Shown: in pieces, positions 23,495 through 32,243 of the stretch
How the letters are laid out: the number at the start of each line of letters is the position of its first letter
Numbering within the stretch: the first letter of the stretch is position 1
DNA from: Streptomyces sp. AC555_RSS877
GTDB lineage: Bacteria; Actinomycetota; Actinomycetes; Streptomycetales; Streptomycetaceae
DNA length: 39,297 nucleotides
Direction: 5' to 3'
NCBI RefSeq assembly: GCF_019049245.1
Contig: NZ_JAGMUK010000058.1
Location: 1 to 39,297, forward strand
The notes under the pieces: model-generated
What the model was told of the DNA's origin: nothing
What the model saw: the letters and a program-made list of their open reading frames with translations, nothing else
Databases searched by the model: none
Translations under genes and position numbers: made by a program

Positions 23495-24621
23495 TGCACC
23501 AGCGCTGTTTCGATGGTCGAGCCGGGTCCCATGGTCATGAGGGCTCCGTAATCACCGACCTCGGGGGACCGCTCCCGAAGCAGTCGGTCGTAGGAGAAGA
23601 GGAACGAACCGCTCGACACATTGCCGTAGTCGCGCAGCACGCCGATGGTGTGCCGCACGTCGTGGCGGGTGAGGCCGAGGTTGATCCGGACGGCGTCGAT
23701 GACCTTCTTGCCGCCCGAGTGCACGAGCCAGTGGCCGACGTCGCTGCGGCGTATCCCGGCGCGGGACAGCAGCCGGTCGACGACCTGCTCGGCGTTGGCG
23801 CCGACCACGTAGGGGATCTCCGGGTCCAGGTAGAAGCTGAACTTCGCCTGCTCCTGGTCCCAGTCGTAGCGCATGGCCTCGATGGCGTCGGTGATGAGGT
23901 GGCTGGCGAATCCCAGGATGCGCGGGCTGCCGGGCGCCGACGGCACGAAGGCGGGGCCACTCGCGGCGTCCAGGCTGTCCGCCACCAGGCAGACCGCCGC
24001 GGCGCCGTCCCCGAACAGGCTGTTCACGACGGCCGTTCGCATGCTCGAGTCGATCACGTACGCGGCCGAGCAGGCCTCCACGCAGACCATGACGGCGACC
24101 TTGCCGGGGTTGGCCGCCGACCATCCGGCGACGGCGTTCAACGCGTTCAGCCCGGCGTTGCAGCCCATGCCGACGACGTCGACGCGGCTGGTGCCGGGTG
24201 AGATCCCCATCTCGCGGATGAGCAGGGCGCTCAGGCCCGGAGTGAGGAATCCGGTGGAGGTGACGCAGCACAGGTAGTCGACGTCCGCCAGTTCGTAGCC
24301 GGAGCTCTCCAGGCAGGCGCGCACCGCGCGCGCTCCCATGTCCAGCGCGATTCTCTTGTGCTTGGCAAGCAGCTCGCCCTGGTGCTCGGCGAGGCGGCTG
24401 CCGTCGCTGTCCTGGGACGGGATGGTGAGGTGCCGCCGTTCGATGGCACTGTTGAGGAAGACGGAGCGGATTTTGGGATCGGTGATCCCGAAGACGTCCA
24501 GGATCTCCTGCTGTGTGTACGAGGCTTCCGTGGTCGCCGTACCGACACCGACGATGCCGACGACGCCCGTGCTCTTGCCCTCGGTGGCGTGCGGTTGTGG
24601 GAGAACCGCGTGGACGGTCAT
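23488..24621 (-). CDS. dpgA: DpgA, type III polyketide synthase making 3,5-dihydroxyphenylacetyl-CoA
   Basis: 377 residues. DpgA condenses four malonyl-CoA units. Catalytic residues are visible: Cys near residue 154 in GMGCNAGLNALN, His in LVHSGGKKVID and Asn in YGNVSSGSF. I chose ATG 24621 because GGGGGTGG lies 8 bases upstream; GTG 24639 is the alternative. The gene lies 64 bases after hpgT and overlaps dpgB by a few bases, so supply of DpgA, B and C is coupled. Confidence 0.95.
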   Translation of the reverse strand: MTVHAVLPQPHATEGKSTGVVGIVGVGTATTEASYTQQEILDVFGITDPKIRSVFLNSAIERRHLTIPSQDSDGSRLAEHQGELLAKHKRIALDMGARAVRACLESSGYELADVDYLCCVTSTGFLTPGLSALLIREMGISPGTSRVDVVGMGCNAGLNALNAVAGWSAANPGKVAVMVCVEACSAAYVIDSSMRTAVVNSLFGDGAAAVCLVADSLDAASGPAFVPSAPGSPRILGFASHLITDAIEAMRYDWDQEQAKFSFYLDPEIPYVVGANAEQVVDRLLSRAGIRRSDVGHWLVHSGGKKVIDAVRINLGLTRHDVRHTIGVLRDYGNVSSGSFLFSYDRLLRERSPEVGDYGALMTMGPGSTIETALVQW

Positions 24622-24685
24622 CGGTAGGTCCACCCCCACATACGGGTCTTGCTTCGGATGGTGCGTAGCGCTGCCGACAAGTCGA

Positions 24686-26002
24686 TCACCCTTCCGGTGA
24701 GATTGCGGACTGGGCTCTGATGAAGCGCGCCAACCTGTCGATCCCCCGCACGATCTCGTCGCGCGTCAGATAGCTGACGGAGAGGCGGAGGCCGTGCTCG
24801 CCGCCGCCCTCAGGGTAGAAGTACGACAGGGGCGTCCAGATGACGCCGAACTCCTCCGCCGAGCGTTTCAGCGCGGTGTTGTCCGCGCTGAACGGCACCT
24901 CGACCGAGAGGAAGAACCCTCCGGTGGGCTGGTTCCAGCGGATGCCGAGCGCCGTCCGCTCGTCCTCGGAGAACTCCTGGTCGAGCTGGTCGAGTACGCC
25001 GCGCAGCGCCTCGCCGTAGTAGGCGGATGTCCGGGTGTTGAGCTCCGAGGCACGCCCGTCGGCGGAAAGGAGCATGCCGGCCACGACGGCCTGGGAGACC
25101 GCCGAGGTGTTCACGGTGACCATGCTCTTGATCTTGGTGAGCTCGTCGGCCAGCAGCCCGGTGCGGCCCGTCGCGTCGACGACGGTCTGATCCGCGACGA
25201 CGAAGCCGACACGGGCCCCGGGGAAGAGCGTCTTGGAGAACGAACCCAGGTGGACGACCCGGCAGTGGCGGTCGAGCGCCTTGAGCGTGGGCAGCTGCCG
25301 GCCGGGGCTGACGAGACGGTACGGGCTGTCCTCCAGCAGCAGGATGTCCTCGCGCGCGGCCAGTTCGAGCAGTTCCCGGCGGGTTTCCAGGGGAATGGTG
25401 GTGCCGGACGGGTTGGCGTGGTCAGGGATCACGTAGAAGGCTCGGGGGCGGCGGCCGCGCGCTCGTTCGGCGCGGATCGCCGCCTCCAGGTCGGCGCAGC
25501 GGAAGCCGTCCCGGTGCTCCGCGACCGCGGCCATCTCGGCGTCGAGCAGCCGGCCGACGCCGGTGATGCCCATGTAGCAGGGACTGGAGACCAGGATGAC
25601 GTCCTGTCTCCCCGCCACCAGGGCCCGTACGGCGAGCAGCATCGCCTCCTGGGCACCGACAGTGACCACGATCGACTCCGGAGCGACGTCGATGTCCTCG
25701 TCCAGGCGCAGCCAGTCGGCTATCACCTCGCGGATCAGGCCGGCGGTCGGACCGTACTGGAAGAGCGCCGACCGGACGTCGCCGGGGGTGGCTCCGCCTT
25801 TCTCCAGGTGCTCCTGGTAGCGGCGCAGGTATGCGGTGATCTGGTCGGTGTCGAAGAAGCCGTCGTACGGGCGGCCGGGTGCGAACGAGATCGCCTGCGG
25901 ATATCGGTGGGTGATCCCGTTGAGGAAGTTCATGGTGCCCAGCACCGGGTCACCGAGGCTGCCGTGCAGCTGGTCCTTGGGGAGCCGGGTCGGGCCCGTC
26001 AC
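24686..26002 (-). CDS. hpgT: HpgT/DpgE-type aminotransferase for arylglycines
   Basis: 438 residues, PLP fold type I. HpgT transaminates 4-hydroxy- or 3,5-dihydroxyphenylglyoxylate to the matching phenylglycine. The PLP Lys is Lys257 in HLGSFSKTLFPGARVG, and DHANPSGTTIPLETRRELL carries the Asn and Pro of the cofactor site. Start GTG 26002 overlaps the stop of the HmaS-like gene (GTGA). In this cluster the visible substrate supply is DpgC, so a Dpg role is supported; an Hpg role depends on enzymes not seen here. Confidence 0.93.
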   Translation of the reverse strand: MTGPTRLPKDQLHGSLGDPVLGTMNFLNGITHRYPQAISFAPGRPYDGFFDTDQITAYLRRYQEHLEKGGATPGDVRSALFQYGPTAGLIREVIADWLRLDEDIDVAPESIVVTVGAQEAMLLAVRALVAGRQDVILVSSPCYMGITGVGRLLDAEMAAVAEHRDGFRCADLEAAIRAERARGRRPRAFYVIPDHANPSGTTIPLETRRELLELAAREDILLLEDSPYRLVSPGRQLPTLKALDRHCRVVHLGSFSKTLFPGARVGFVVADQTVVDATGRTGLLADELTKIKSMVTVNTSAVSQAVVAGMLLSADGRASELNTRTSAYYGEALRGVLDQLDQEFSEDERTALGIRWNQPTGGFFLSVEVPFSADNTALKRSAEEFGVIWTPLSYFYPEGGGEHGLRLSVSYLTRDEIVRGIDRLARFIRAQSAISPEG

Positions 26003-26979
26003 CGTACGGCCATCTGGTGGCGTTCCACCGCTGCGTACCGGGCCATGAGGGCGGCGCCGAGCTCCGGGGAGCCGTGGCGCTGGACGAGGTCGTAGGAGAG
26101 GGTGCTGCGCTCGTGGGGCGAGCGGCCGAACGCCTGCAGGAGGTACGCCCCTGGGGCGCCGTGCGCCAGCACCTGGGCGTCGCGCAGGTCGGCGAGGTCG
26201 GGGAAGCGTCCGGCGAGCCGGTCGTAGTGGGCGTCCGGGGCGGGGAGAAACTCCATGCCGCGTGCTCTCAGCTCCCGGACGCCGGAGACGATGTCCGGGC
26301 TTCGGAACGCGAGGCTCTGCACCCCCGGGCCACCGTTGCGCGCCAGGAAGCCGACGAGCGGGTCCGCCGCCGTCGCCGTCGTCGCCGGGGCTGCCAGCGC
26401 GAGCGTGACGCGCTCGGACGCACTGCGCAGCACCGGCTGTTCCGCCGGTGCGGAGAGGCGGGAGAAGCCGAACGCGTCCTGGTAGAAGGCCGCCAGGTGG
26501 GCGGTCGTCTGCGGCTCGGCACAGACCGCCACGTGGTCCAGCCGCCGGATCCGCTCCACCGCGGGTGCGGGCGCCGTGCCCGCCACCACCCACCGGCGCC
26601 CCGGCGGCGTGCTGCCCGCGGGGCGCCGGGGCAGCAGGGTGTGGCAGACGTCGCCGAACGCCTCCAGCCGCGGAGCCCCGTAGCGGGAGGGGGCCGGTCT
26701 GGCGCCGGCCGCCAGTGCCGCCTCGTAGGTCGCCGTCACGTCGTCGCAGGCGAGGGCGATATCCGCGATGCCGTCGCCGTGCTGGTGGAGGAAACCCCAG
26801 ATCCCGTGGCCGGTGGTCACCACCAGCCGCACGTCACCCTGGCGCAGCAGGGTGGAGCTCCGGTCGACCTCCACGGCTTCCGCGGCCACGGTGAAGCCCA
26901 TGGCCGAGACGAAGTGGTCGACCATCGACACCTTGTCGCGGGTGAACAGCTCGACATGAGCGATGTCGTGAACAGCCAC
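25999..26979 (-). CDS. HmaS-like (4-hydroxymandelate synthase/HPPD family) protein with altered iron ligands
   Basis: 326 residues from GTG 26979, which has AGGAGG 7 bases upstream; the longer reading to 27051 has no ribosome site. The two VOC-fold halves of HmaS are recognisable, with HGDGIADIAL in the N-terminal half. HmaS and HPPD hold Fe(II) with His-His-Glu. Here the first ligand is kept (His149 in LDHVAV), but the second position reads GVQSLAF (Ser222 where the family has His) and the third reads SYDLVQR (Asp297 where the family has Glu). The bases were checked directly. Hydroxymandelate synthesis may therefore be lost or changed. It is second in the operon and coupled to hpgT. No HmO gene is in the window. 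Confidence 0.85.
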   Translation of the reverse strand: MAVHDIAHVELFTRDKVSMVDHFVSAMGFTVAAEAVEVDRSSTLLRQGDVRLVVTTGHGIWGFLHQHGDGIADIALACDDVTATYEAALAAGARPAPSRYGAPRLEAFGDVCHTLLPRRPAGSTPPGRRWVVAGTAPAPAVERIRRLDHVAVCAEPQTTAHLAAFYQDAFGFSRLSAPAEQPVLRSASERVTLALAAPATTATAADPLVGFLARNGGPGVQSLAFRSPDIVSGVRELRARGMEFLPAPDAHYDRLAGRFPDLADLRDAQVLAHGAPGAYLLQAFGRSPHERSTLSYDLVQRHGSPELGAALMARYAAVERHQMAVR

Positions 26980-27087
26980 TGAGAGTTCCTCCTGACCTGT
27001 GCGGTCACGGATGTCGGTGGTGGTTTGCGGATGTCGGCGGGAGCGGGGCAACCGGGCGGGGTGACCCGCTCGTCCGCCGGAAGGGGC

Positions 27088-28671
27088 CTACCAGCGCCAC
27101 TCCTGCTGGCCGTAGAGGTGGCCGGCCGGGATCCCGCGCTCCTTGCACCAGTGCAGGAACTGCTCGATCTGCTTGATCTGGTACGTGTCCTCGGTGTACG
27201 TGGTGGCCATGACGTGGCCCAGCCACGGCTCCTCACCCATGGCGTACACATACGCCTCGCCGGCCCCCAGCTCCGTCATGATCGCGGCGGCCTGCTCTGC
27301 GTTGGAGCCGGAGAGCTTGCGCGAGTTGCTCATCTTCTTGGTGATGGGGATCGTCAGCAGTGCCTGGTAGAGCCAGGTCAGCGGCGCACCGTCGCACTCC
27401 ATGCCGAGGAAGGCCATGTCCGCGGTGCCCAGGTGCTGCTTGATGTAGCGGTAGAGCGAGGGCTCGATGCCGGAGGAGTCGGCGCCGATGAAGACCTTCT
27501 TGCCGGCCAGGTCCGCCCAATACGTCGACTTGGCGCGGATGTCCAGGTCGCAGTGCTCGCCGAGGAACGGCGTGGCGGTGACCTTGCCGCCGGGGAACTC
27601 GATCTCGTCGAAGTCGTCGACCTCGAGCACGGGGAAGCCCTGGTGCTTGAGCATGAGGGCCATGGACGGGTCCGCGAGATTGCCGCGCGAGCAGCGGGGG
27701 ACGACGATCGTCCCGATGCGGCCGCGGAGTTGCAGCAGCGTCTCGAGGACGATGTGGTCCTGGTGACCATGGGTGATCAGCACGAGGTCGATGTAGTCCG
27801 GGAGATCGTCCAGGGTGTAGCGGTCACCGGCCGTGCTGTCCGCGCTGATGAACGGGTCGGTCACGATGGCGGCCTGCGGCGTCTGCAGCACCAGGCAGGC
27901 GTGCCCGAAGTAGCGGATACGGCCGCCGGCGTCGATGTGCCGGTCCTCGGCGAGACTGGGCCGGTCGCTGAGCATGCCGCGCAGTCGCTCCGCCTGGGCG
28001 TCGTTCAGCTCCAGCGCGTCGCGCAGATGGCCGAGGTGGGTGGGGTGCACCCGGGCCTTGAAGAGCTCGTCCAGGCCGGGGTGGCGGAACGGCAGATCGA
28101 GTTCGAGGACGTCCGGCGTCGGCAGCCGGGGCGTGCTGAGAATGAAGGGGCGCTCGATCCCGGTCTCGAACGACAGCTGCACAGACTGGCGGGACTCCTG
28201 GTAGAAGTCGCTGGTGTAGACGAGCGGCTCTATGAAGCGCATCTGCGCCTGGTTGTCGGTGTCGTACGCCAGCTCGACCAGACCGCCGAGCTCCGAGGGG
28301 AGCTTGGGGTACAGCGGGGTGAGGTCGAAGCCGGTGGCGCTGGCCCGCAGCAGCTCCTGCCCGGCGGCTATCGCCTCTGCGAAGCGGAGGATCGCGGCCC
28401 TGTCCCGCTTGATGCCGGCGAGGAGGTCGCGCACCTCGTCGGCGCGCTCCTCGGGGATGTTGATGAAGTAACCGCCGCGCAGGTCAGGATTGTTGCTGGC
28501 AGCCACGTGCACCTGCGGGGACTGCAGATACGACTCGAGCAACGGCACCTGCAGGAATGCGAGGTTCATCGCGGACTGCACGGGTGCCAGGGTGTACGGC
28601 CAGGCGAAGAATCTATCCAGCAGCGGCTCGACAATAACCTTCGACCGCAGGAACAACGACTCGTCGGCCAT
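27088..28671 (-). CDS. CmlA-type diiron beta-hydroxylase acting on carrier-bound amino acids
   Basis: 527 residues, matching CmlA (about 530). CmlA-type enzymes hydroxylate the beta carbon of an amino acid bound to an NRPS carrier domain. The N-terminal half is the domain that precedes the metallo-beta-lactamase fold in CmlA. The metal motif is THGHQDH (His301, His303, Asp305, His306), followed by ETLLQLR, a Glu in FLGEHCDLD and an Asp in FIGADSSGIEP, agreeing with the diiron ligands. Start ATG 28671 has GGAGGGG upstream. It is first in the Dpg operon, downstream of a StrR-type site. Homologues act in ramoplanin and glycopeptide pathways. Candidate substrates here are Asn on the final module or an arylglycine. 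Confidence 0.92.
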   Translation of the reverse strand: MADESLFLRSKVIVEPLLDRFFAWPYTLAPVQSAMNLAFLQVPLLESYLQSPQVHVAASNNPDLRGGYFINIPEERADEVRDLLAGIKRDRAAILRFAEAIAAGQELLRASATGFDLTPLYPKLPSELGGLVELAYDTDNQAQMRFIEPLVYTSDFYQESRQSVQLSFETGIERPFILSTPRLPTPDVLELDLPFRHPGLDELFKARVHPTHLGHLRDALELNDAQAERLRGMLSDRPSLAEDRHIDAGGRIRYFGHACLVLQTPQAAIVTDPFISADSTAGDRYTLDDLPDYIDLVLITHGHQDHIVLETLLQLRGRIGTIVVPRCSRGNLADPSMALMLKHQGFPVLEVDDFDEIEFPGGKVTATPFLGEHCDLDIRAKSTYWADLAGKKVFIGADSSGIEPSLYRYIKQHLGTADMAFLGMECDGAPLTWLYQALLTIPITKKMSNSRKLSGSNAEQAAAIMTELGAGEAYVYAMGEEPWLGHVMATTYTEDTYQIKQIEQFLHWCKERGIPAGHLYGQQEWRW

Positions 28672-28893
28672 TTTTCGAGACCCCTCCAGAGGAATGTAAG
28701 AGAAACTGCATGCCCGTCAGACACACTCGCCCCACTCCCGGCAGCACGGCATCCATCGGCCGTTTATGTCTCGGGAAGGGGCGAAGCTTCACAGCGATAT
28801 CAGGTTGCCATCGAGGGCTGGTCACATCGGCAGCATGGTCCGGTTCCAGGCGATGGAACATTACTCCACGGCGCCGCGGCCACCGCCTCGCCG

Positions 28894-28922
28894 TTCAACT
28901 GTGACCGGGCGGCAGTTGAACG
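28894..28922. promoter_or_regulatory. StrR-type operator, perfect 9-11-9 palindrome
   Basis: GTTCAACTG, 11 bases, CAGTTGAAC. Half-sites and spacing equal those at 18069-18097, while the 11-base centres differ, as expected for a conserved operator and not a duplicated segment. It can serve the minus-strand hydroxylase-Dpg operon and the plus-strand hydrolase-exporter operon. Confidence 0.88.
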
Positions 28923-29046
28923 GCGATGGACGGCCGCCCGGCCACTCATGCTGGCATTGACCAGGGCTCTCGCGCGATGATGCATCGTGGGTGCGTGGAT
29001 TTCTCCGTGGCCTGACGTGGCGCTCACCGAAGGGCACGCCGAGGAG

Positions 29047-29096
29047 GGGGGCCATCCGCCATGAGAACCCACAACGCCTCGTATCGGATGGCCCCC
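29047..29096. repeat. Inverted repeat in the leader of the hydrolase gene
   Basis: GGGGGCCATCCG (29047-29058) and CGGATGGCCCCC (29085-29096), 12 perfect bases with a 26-base loop, ending about 57 bases before the ATG at 29154. It could form an mRNA hairpin or be a protein-binding site; nothing further can be said. Confidence 0.5.
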
Positions 29097-29153
29097 TGAC
29101 AGCCGTGCGCGGGTACATTCTCCGCGTTTCCGGCAGGAAGTGACAAGCGCCCC

Positions 29154-30011
29154 ATGCCTTTTGTCAAGACCAACAGCATCCAGCTCTCCTACCAGCGTTC
29201 AGGCCGCGGTGAACCCGTCCTCTTGATCATGGGCTCGTCCGCCTCCGGCCGCGTCTGGACCATGCACCAGACTCCTGCGCTGAACCGGGCCGGATATGAA
29301 ACAGTCACATTCGACAATCGAGGCGTGGCCCCGTCGGACGTACCGGCGGGCGACTACTCCATCGCCGAAATGGTCGCCGACACCCGCGGGTTGATCGAGG
29401 CGCTGGACTTCGGCCCGTGCCACATCGTGGGGTCGTCCATGGGTTCGATGATCGCCCAGGAGCTGGCGCTCGGCTGGCCCCATCTCGTGCGCTCCGCGAC
29501 GCTGATGGCCACCCGGGCGCGCTCCGACGTCTTCCGGCGGGCCCAGGCGGCTGCCGACCGGGAGTTGCGGGAGAGCGGGATCCGGCTGCCGCCCAAGTAC
29601 ACGGCTACCAGGGCCATGTTGGAGATGCTCTCGCCGGCGACGATGGACGACGAGACTGCGGCCTCCATGTGGCTGGACATGTTCGAACTCGCCGGCGACA
29701 ACGGCGTCGGCGGACAGTCGGCGGCCGTCTCGGCGCTCGGCGACCGGAGTGCGGCGCTGCGCGGTATCACCGTGCCGTGCCAGGCCATCGCGTTCGCCGA
29801 TGACCGCGTCTGTCCCCCTCGCCTGGTCGCCGAAGTCGCGGAGGCGATTCCGGACTGCAGCCTCACCACAATTCCTGACTGCGGCCACCTCGGATACCTG
29901 GAACGCCCCGACGCGGTCAACTCAGTTCTCATCGAGTTCCTCGACATGCACCGGGGCATGACACCGCGGCAGCGCACAGCCGGCTCGCCGGTGCCGGTCG
30001 CCGGATCTTGA
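29154..30011 (+). CDS. Alpha/beta hydrolase
   Basis: 285 residues. Features are LLIMGSSASG (oxyanion loop), GSSMGSMIAQELAL with the nucleophilic Ser near residue 96, a DDRVCP stretch with the acid, and DCGHLGYLERPD with the His. It belongs to the general esterase/peroxidase-like hydrolases, not the TEII family of the gene at 16860. AGGAAG lies upstream of the ATG. It precedes the ABC exporter by 54 bases, so they are probably one transcript. Related hydrolases occur in lipopeptide clusters, but the role is uncertain: lipid, precursor or product hydrolysis are all possible. Confidence 0.82.
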   Translation: MPFVKTNSIQLSYQRSGRGEPVLLIMGSSASGRVWTMHQTPALNRAGYETVTFDNRGVAPSDVPAGDYSIAEMVADTRGLIEALDFGPCHIVGSSMGSMIAQELALGWPHLVRSATLMATRARSDVFRRAQAAADRELRESGIRLPPKYTATRAMLEMLSPATMDDETAASMWLDMFELAGDNGVGGQSAAVSALGDRSAALRGITVPCQAIAFADDRVCPPRLVAEVAEAIPDCSLTTIPDCGHLGYLERPDAVNSVLIEFLDMHRGMTPRQRTAGSPVPVAGS

Positions 30012-30065
30012 TCCGATTCATTTTCTCCACTCAACGCGAGAAAACCAGAGAGCGAGACAGTTTCC

Positions 30066-32036
30066 GTGAGCGTGCTGACAAGACCAACCCCGATACGAAT
30101 CCGGCCGGGCGACGAGTCGGCCGAGCGTCAGCGGGTCAGGCCGGGCACGGTGCGGCGGATTCTTCCGTACGCCCGGCCGTACCGTTGGCAGATCGCGCTG
30201 CTGCTTACGGTGACCGTCATCGATGCCTGCATCGCGGTCGGCAGCCCGTTGATCCTCAAGCTGATCATCGACCAGGGCATCATTCCCAAGAATTTCGATC
30301 GCGTCGTGTGGCTCAGCCTCGGGCTGGCCGGACTGGCCCTGGTGAACGCCGGGGCCATCTTCGTCCAGACCTGGTGCTCGAGCCGGGTCGGCGAAGGCGT
30401 CGTCTTCGACCTGCGGACCAAGGTGTTCACCCATGTCCAGCAGCAGCCGGTTGCCTTCTTCACCCGGACTCAGACCGGCAAGCTCATCAGCCGCCTCAAC
30501 TCGGACATCGCCGGCGCCCGCCAGGCCGTGACCACCATCCTCGCCCAGGCGGTCTCCACGATCCTGACCCTGATCCTGGTTCTGGCCGCCATGCTCTACC
30601 TGTCCTGGCAGATCACCGTGGCCGCCCTGGTGATGATCCCGGTGTTCCTGATCCCCGTGCGGCTGCTCGCGCGCCGGATACAGCGGCTCTCGCGGTCGAT
30701 GATGGAGCAGGACGGCGAGATGAGCGCGCTGATGACCGAGCGCTTCAACGTCTCCGGCGCGATGCTGGCCAAACTCTACGGCCGCCCGCAGGACGAGAAG
30801 GAGCTGTTCGCGAGCAAGGCCGGCAAGGTCCGCACGCTGGCGATCAGGCTGGCCGTCTGGGGACGGCTGCTGCCGATCATCGTCACCGTGCTGACCACCT
30901 TCACCACGGCCCTCGTCTACGGCCTGGGCGGCGCGCTCACCATCGACGGCGCCATCGAGTTCGGCACGCTGGTGGCCATGGTGGCACTGCTGATGCGGCT
31001 GTACGGGCCCGTCAACGAGCTGTCGTCCATGCAGGCGACCGCGACGATCGCCCTGGTGAGTTTCGACCGGGTCTTCGAAATCCTCGATCTCAAGCCGCTG
31101 ATCACCGAACGCCCTGGCGCCAAGGCCCTGCCGGCCGGGGCCGGCGCCGAGAACGGCAACGGCTCGGCCGCGGCCGCCCCGGACGTCGCGTTCGAGGCGG
31201 TCTCCTTCCGGTATCCCAGCGCTGACGAGGTGTCGCTGCTCTCGCTGGAGCTGCACACGAGCAGCAAGGCCGACCGGTCAGGGGCGAACGCGCAGGATGT
31301 CCTGCACGAGTTGAGCTTCCACGCCCCCGCCGGCAAGCTCACCGCGCTGGTCGGGCCGTCGGGCGCCGGCAAGACCACCATCACCCAGCTGGTGCCACGT
31401 ATGTACGACACGACCTCGGGGACCGTGCGCATCGGCGGTCACGATGTCCGCGATCTGAGCCTCGCGTCGCTGCGCGAGAGCGTCGGGGTCGTCACGCAGG
31501 AGTCGCACCTCTTCCACGACACCCTGCGCGTCAACCTGTCGTACGCCCGCCCCGGCGCCGCCGAGGAGGAGCTGATCGAGGCGTGCAAGGCTGCGCTGAT
31601 CTGGGACACCGTCAGCGCTCTGCCCGAAGGGCTCGACACCGTCGTGGGTGAGCGCGGTTACCGGCTCTCCGGCGGCGAGAAGCAGCGGATCGCGCTGGCC
31701 AGGCTGCTGCTCAAGGCCCCCCCGATCGTCGTGCTCGACGAGGCCACCGCGCACCTGGACTCGGAGTCGGAAGCGGCGATCCAGCAGGCTCTCAGGACCG
31801 CGCTCGCAGGCCGCACCTCGCTGGTGATCGCGCACCGGCTCTCCACCATCCGCGAGGCCGACCAGATCCTGGTCGTCGACAGCGGCCGGATCTGCGAGTG
31901 CGGTACCCACGAGGAGCTGCTGGCGGCCGGGGGGCTCTACGCCGACCTCTACCACACGCAGTTCTCCCAGCAGGCGACGGACCGGTTGCCCGATCCGTCC
32001 ACGGTGACCGCGGGAGCGTCACCGGCTGGAGCGTGA
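30066..32036 (+). CDS. ABC exporter, fused membrane and ATPase domains
   Basis: 656 residues, GTG start at 30066. The N-terminal half has about six membrane segments (about 38-65, 78-102, 150-195, 265-310). The ATPase half has Walker A GPSGAGKTT near 428, signature LSGGEKQRIALARLLL near 533, Walker B VVLDEATAHLD near 556 and the switch His in IAHRLST near 588. A linker of about 100 residues rich in Ala, Gly and Ser lies before Walker A. It probably works as a homodimer exporting the peptide and may add self-protection; Ramo8 of ramoplanin is a comparable transporter. A strong hairpin follows its stop. Confidence 0.93.
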   Translation: MSVLTRPTPIRIRPGDESAERQRVRPGTVRRILPYARPYRWQIALLLTVTVIDACIAVGSPLILKLIIDQGIIPKNFDRVVWLSLGLAGLALVNAGAIFVQTWCSSRVGEGVVFDLRTKVFTHVQQQPVAFFTRTQTGKLISRLNSDIAGARQAVTTILAQAVSTILTLILVLAAMLYLSWQITVAALVMIPVFLIPVRLLARRIQRLSRSMMEQDGEMSALMTERFNVSGAMLAKLYGRPQDEKELFASKAGKVRTLAIRLAVWGRLLPIIVTVLTTFTTALVYGLGGALTIDGAIEFGTLVAMVALLMRLYGPVNELSSMQATATIALVSFDRVFEILDLKPLITERPGAKALPAGAGAENGNGSAAAAPDVAFEAVSFRYPSADEVSLLSLELHTSSKADRSGANAQDVLHELSFHAPAGKLTALVGPSGAGKTTITQLVPRMYDTTSGTVRIGGHDVRDLSLASLRESVGVVTQESHLFHDTLRVNLSYARPGAAEEELIEACKAALIWDTVSALPEGLDTVVGERGYRLSGGEKQRIALARLLLKAPPIVVLDEATAHLDSESEAAIQQALRTALAGRTSLVIAHRLSTIREADQILVVDSGRICECGTHEELLAAGGLYADLYHTQFSQQATDRLPDPSTVTAGASPAGA

Positions 32037-32050
32037 CCGACTCCGCCCCT

Positions 32051-32104
32051 CGATCACGGAAGCCGGGACACCTGCCTCAGGAGGTGTCCCGGCTTCCGTG
32101 ATCG
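32051..32104. terminator. Long perfect hairpin terminator
   Basis: The arms 32051-32073 and 32082-32104 are perfect inverted copies (23 bases, beginning CGATCACGGAAGCC) around an 8-base loop. It starts 15 bases after the stop of the ABC exporter. No T-run is present, as is common in actinomycetes. It also lies downstream of the convergent ABC permease gene. Confidence 0.88.
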
Positions 32105-32243
32105 TGCTTCCGCACGCGCGACGGGCCGGTGCTCGGGAACGGGGCCGAACATGGCGAAGGGCCCGGGCCTGCCGGTGACAGTTCGACACTGACGCCGGCT
32201 CGGCTGCGGGCCACTCGCATGAGTACCGCGGGGTCTGGTCGGC

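Larger units (their letters stand above)
28672..29153. other. Divergent intergenic region between the Dpg operon and hydrolase/ABC operon
   Basis: 482 bases without a supported gene. It holds the perfect StrR-type palindrome at 28894-28922, roughly midway between the two starts (223 and 231 bases), and an inverted repeat at 29047-29096 in the leader of the plus-strand operon. Short frames here have no recognised product. Confidence 0.6.

Noticed and set aside
24686..26593. A 635-residue reading of HpgT
   Set aside because: The upstream part is the HmaS-like gene out of frame; GTG 26002 with a GTGA overlap gives the family length.
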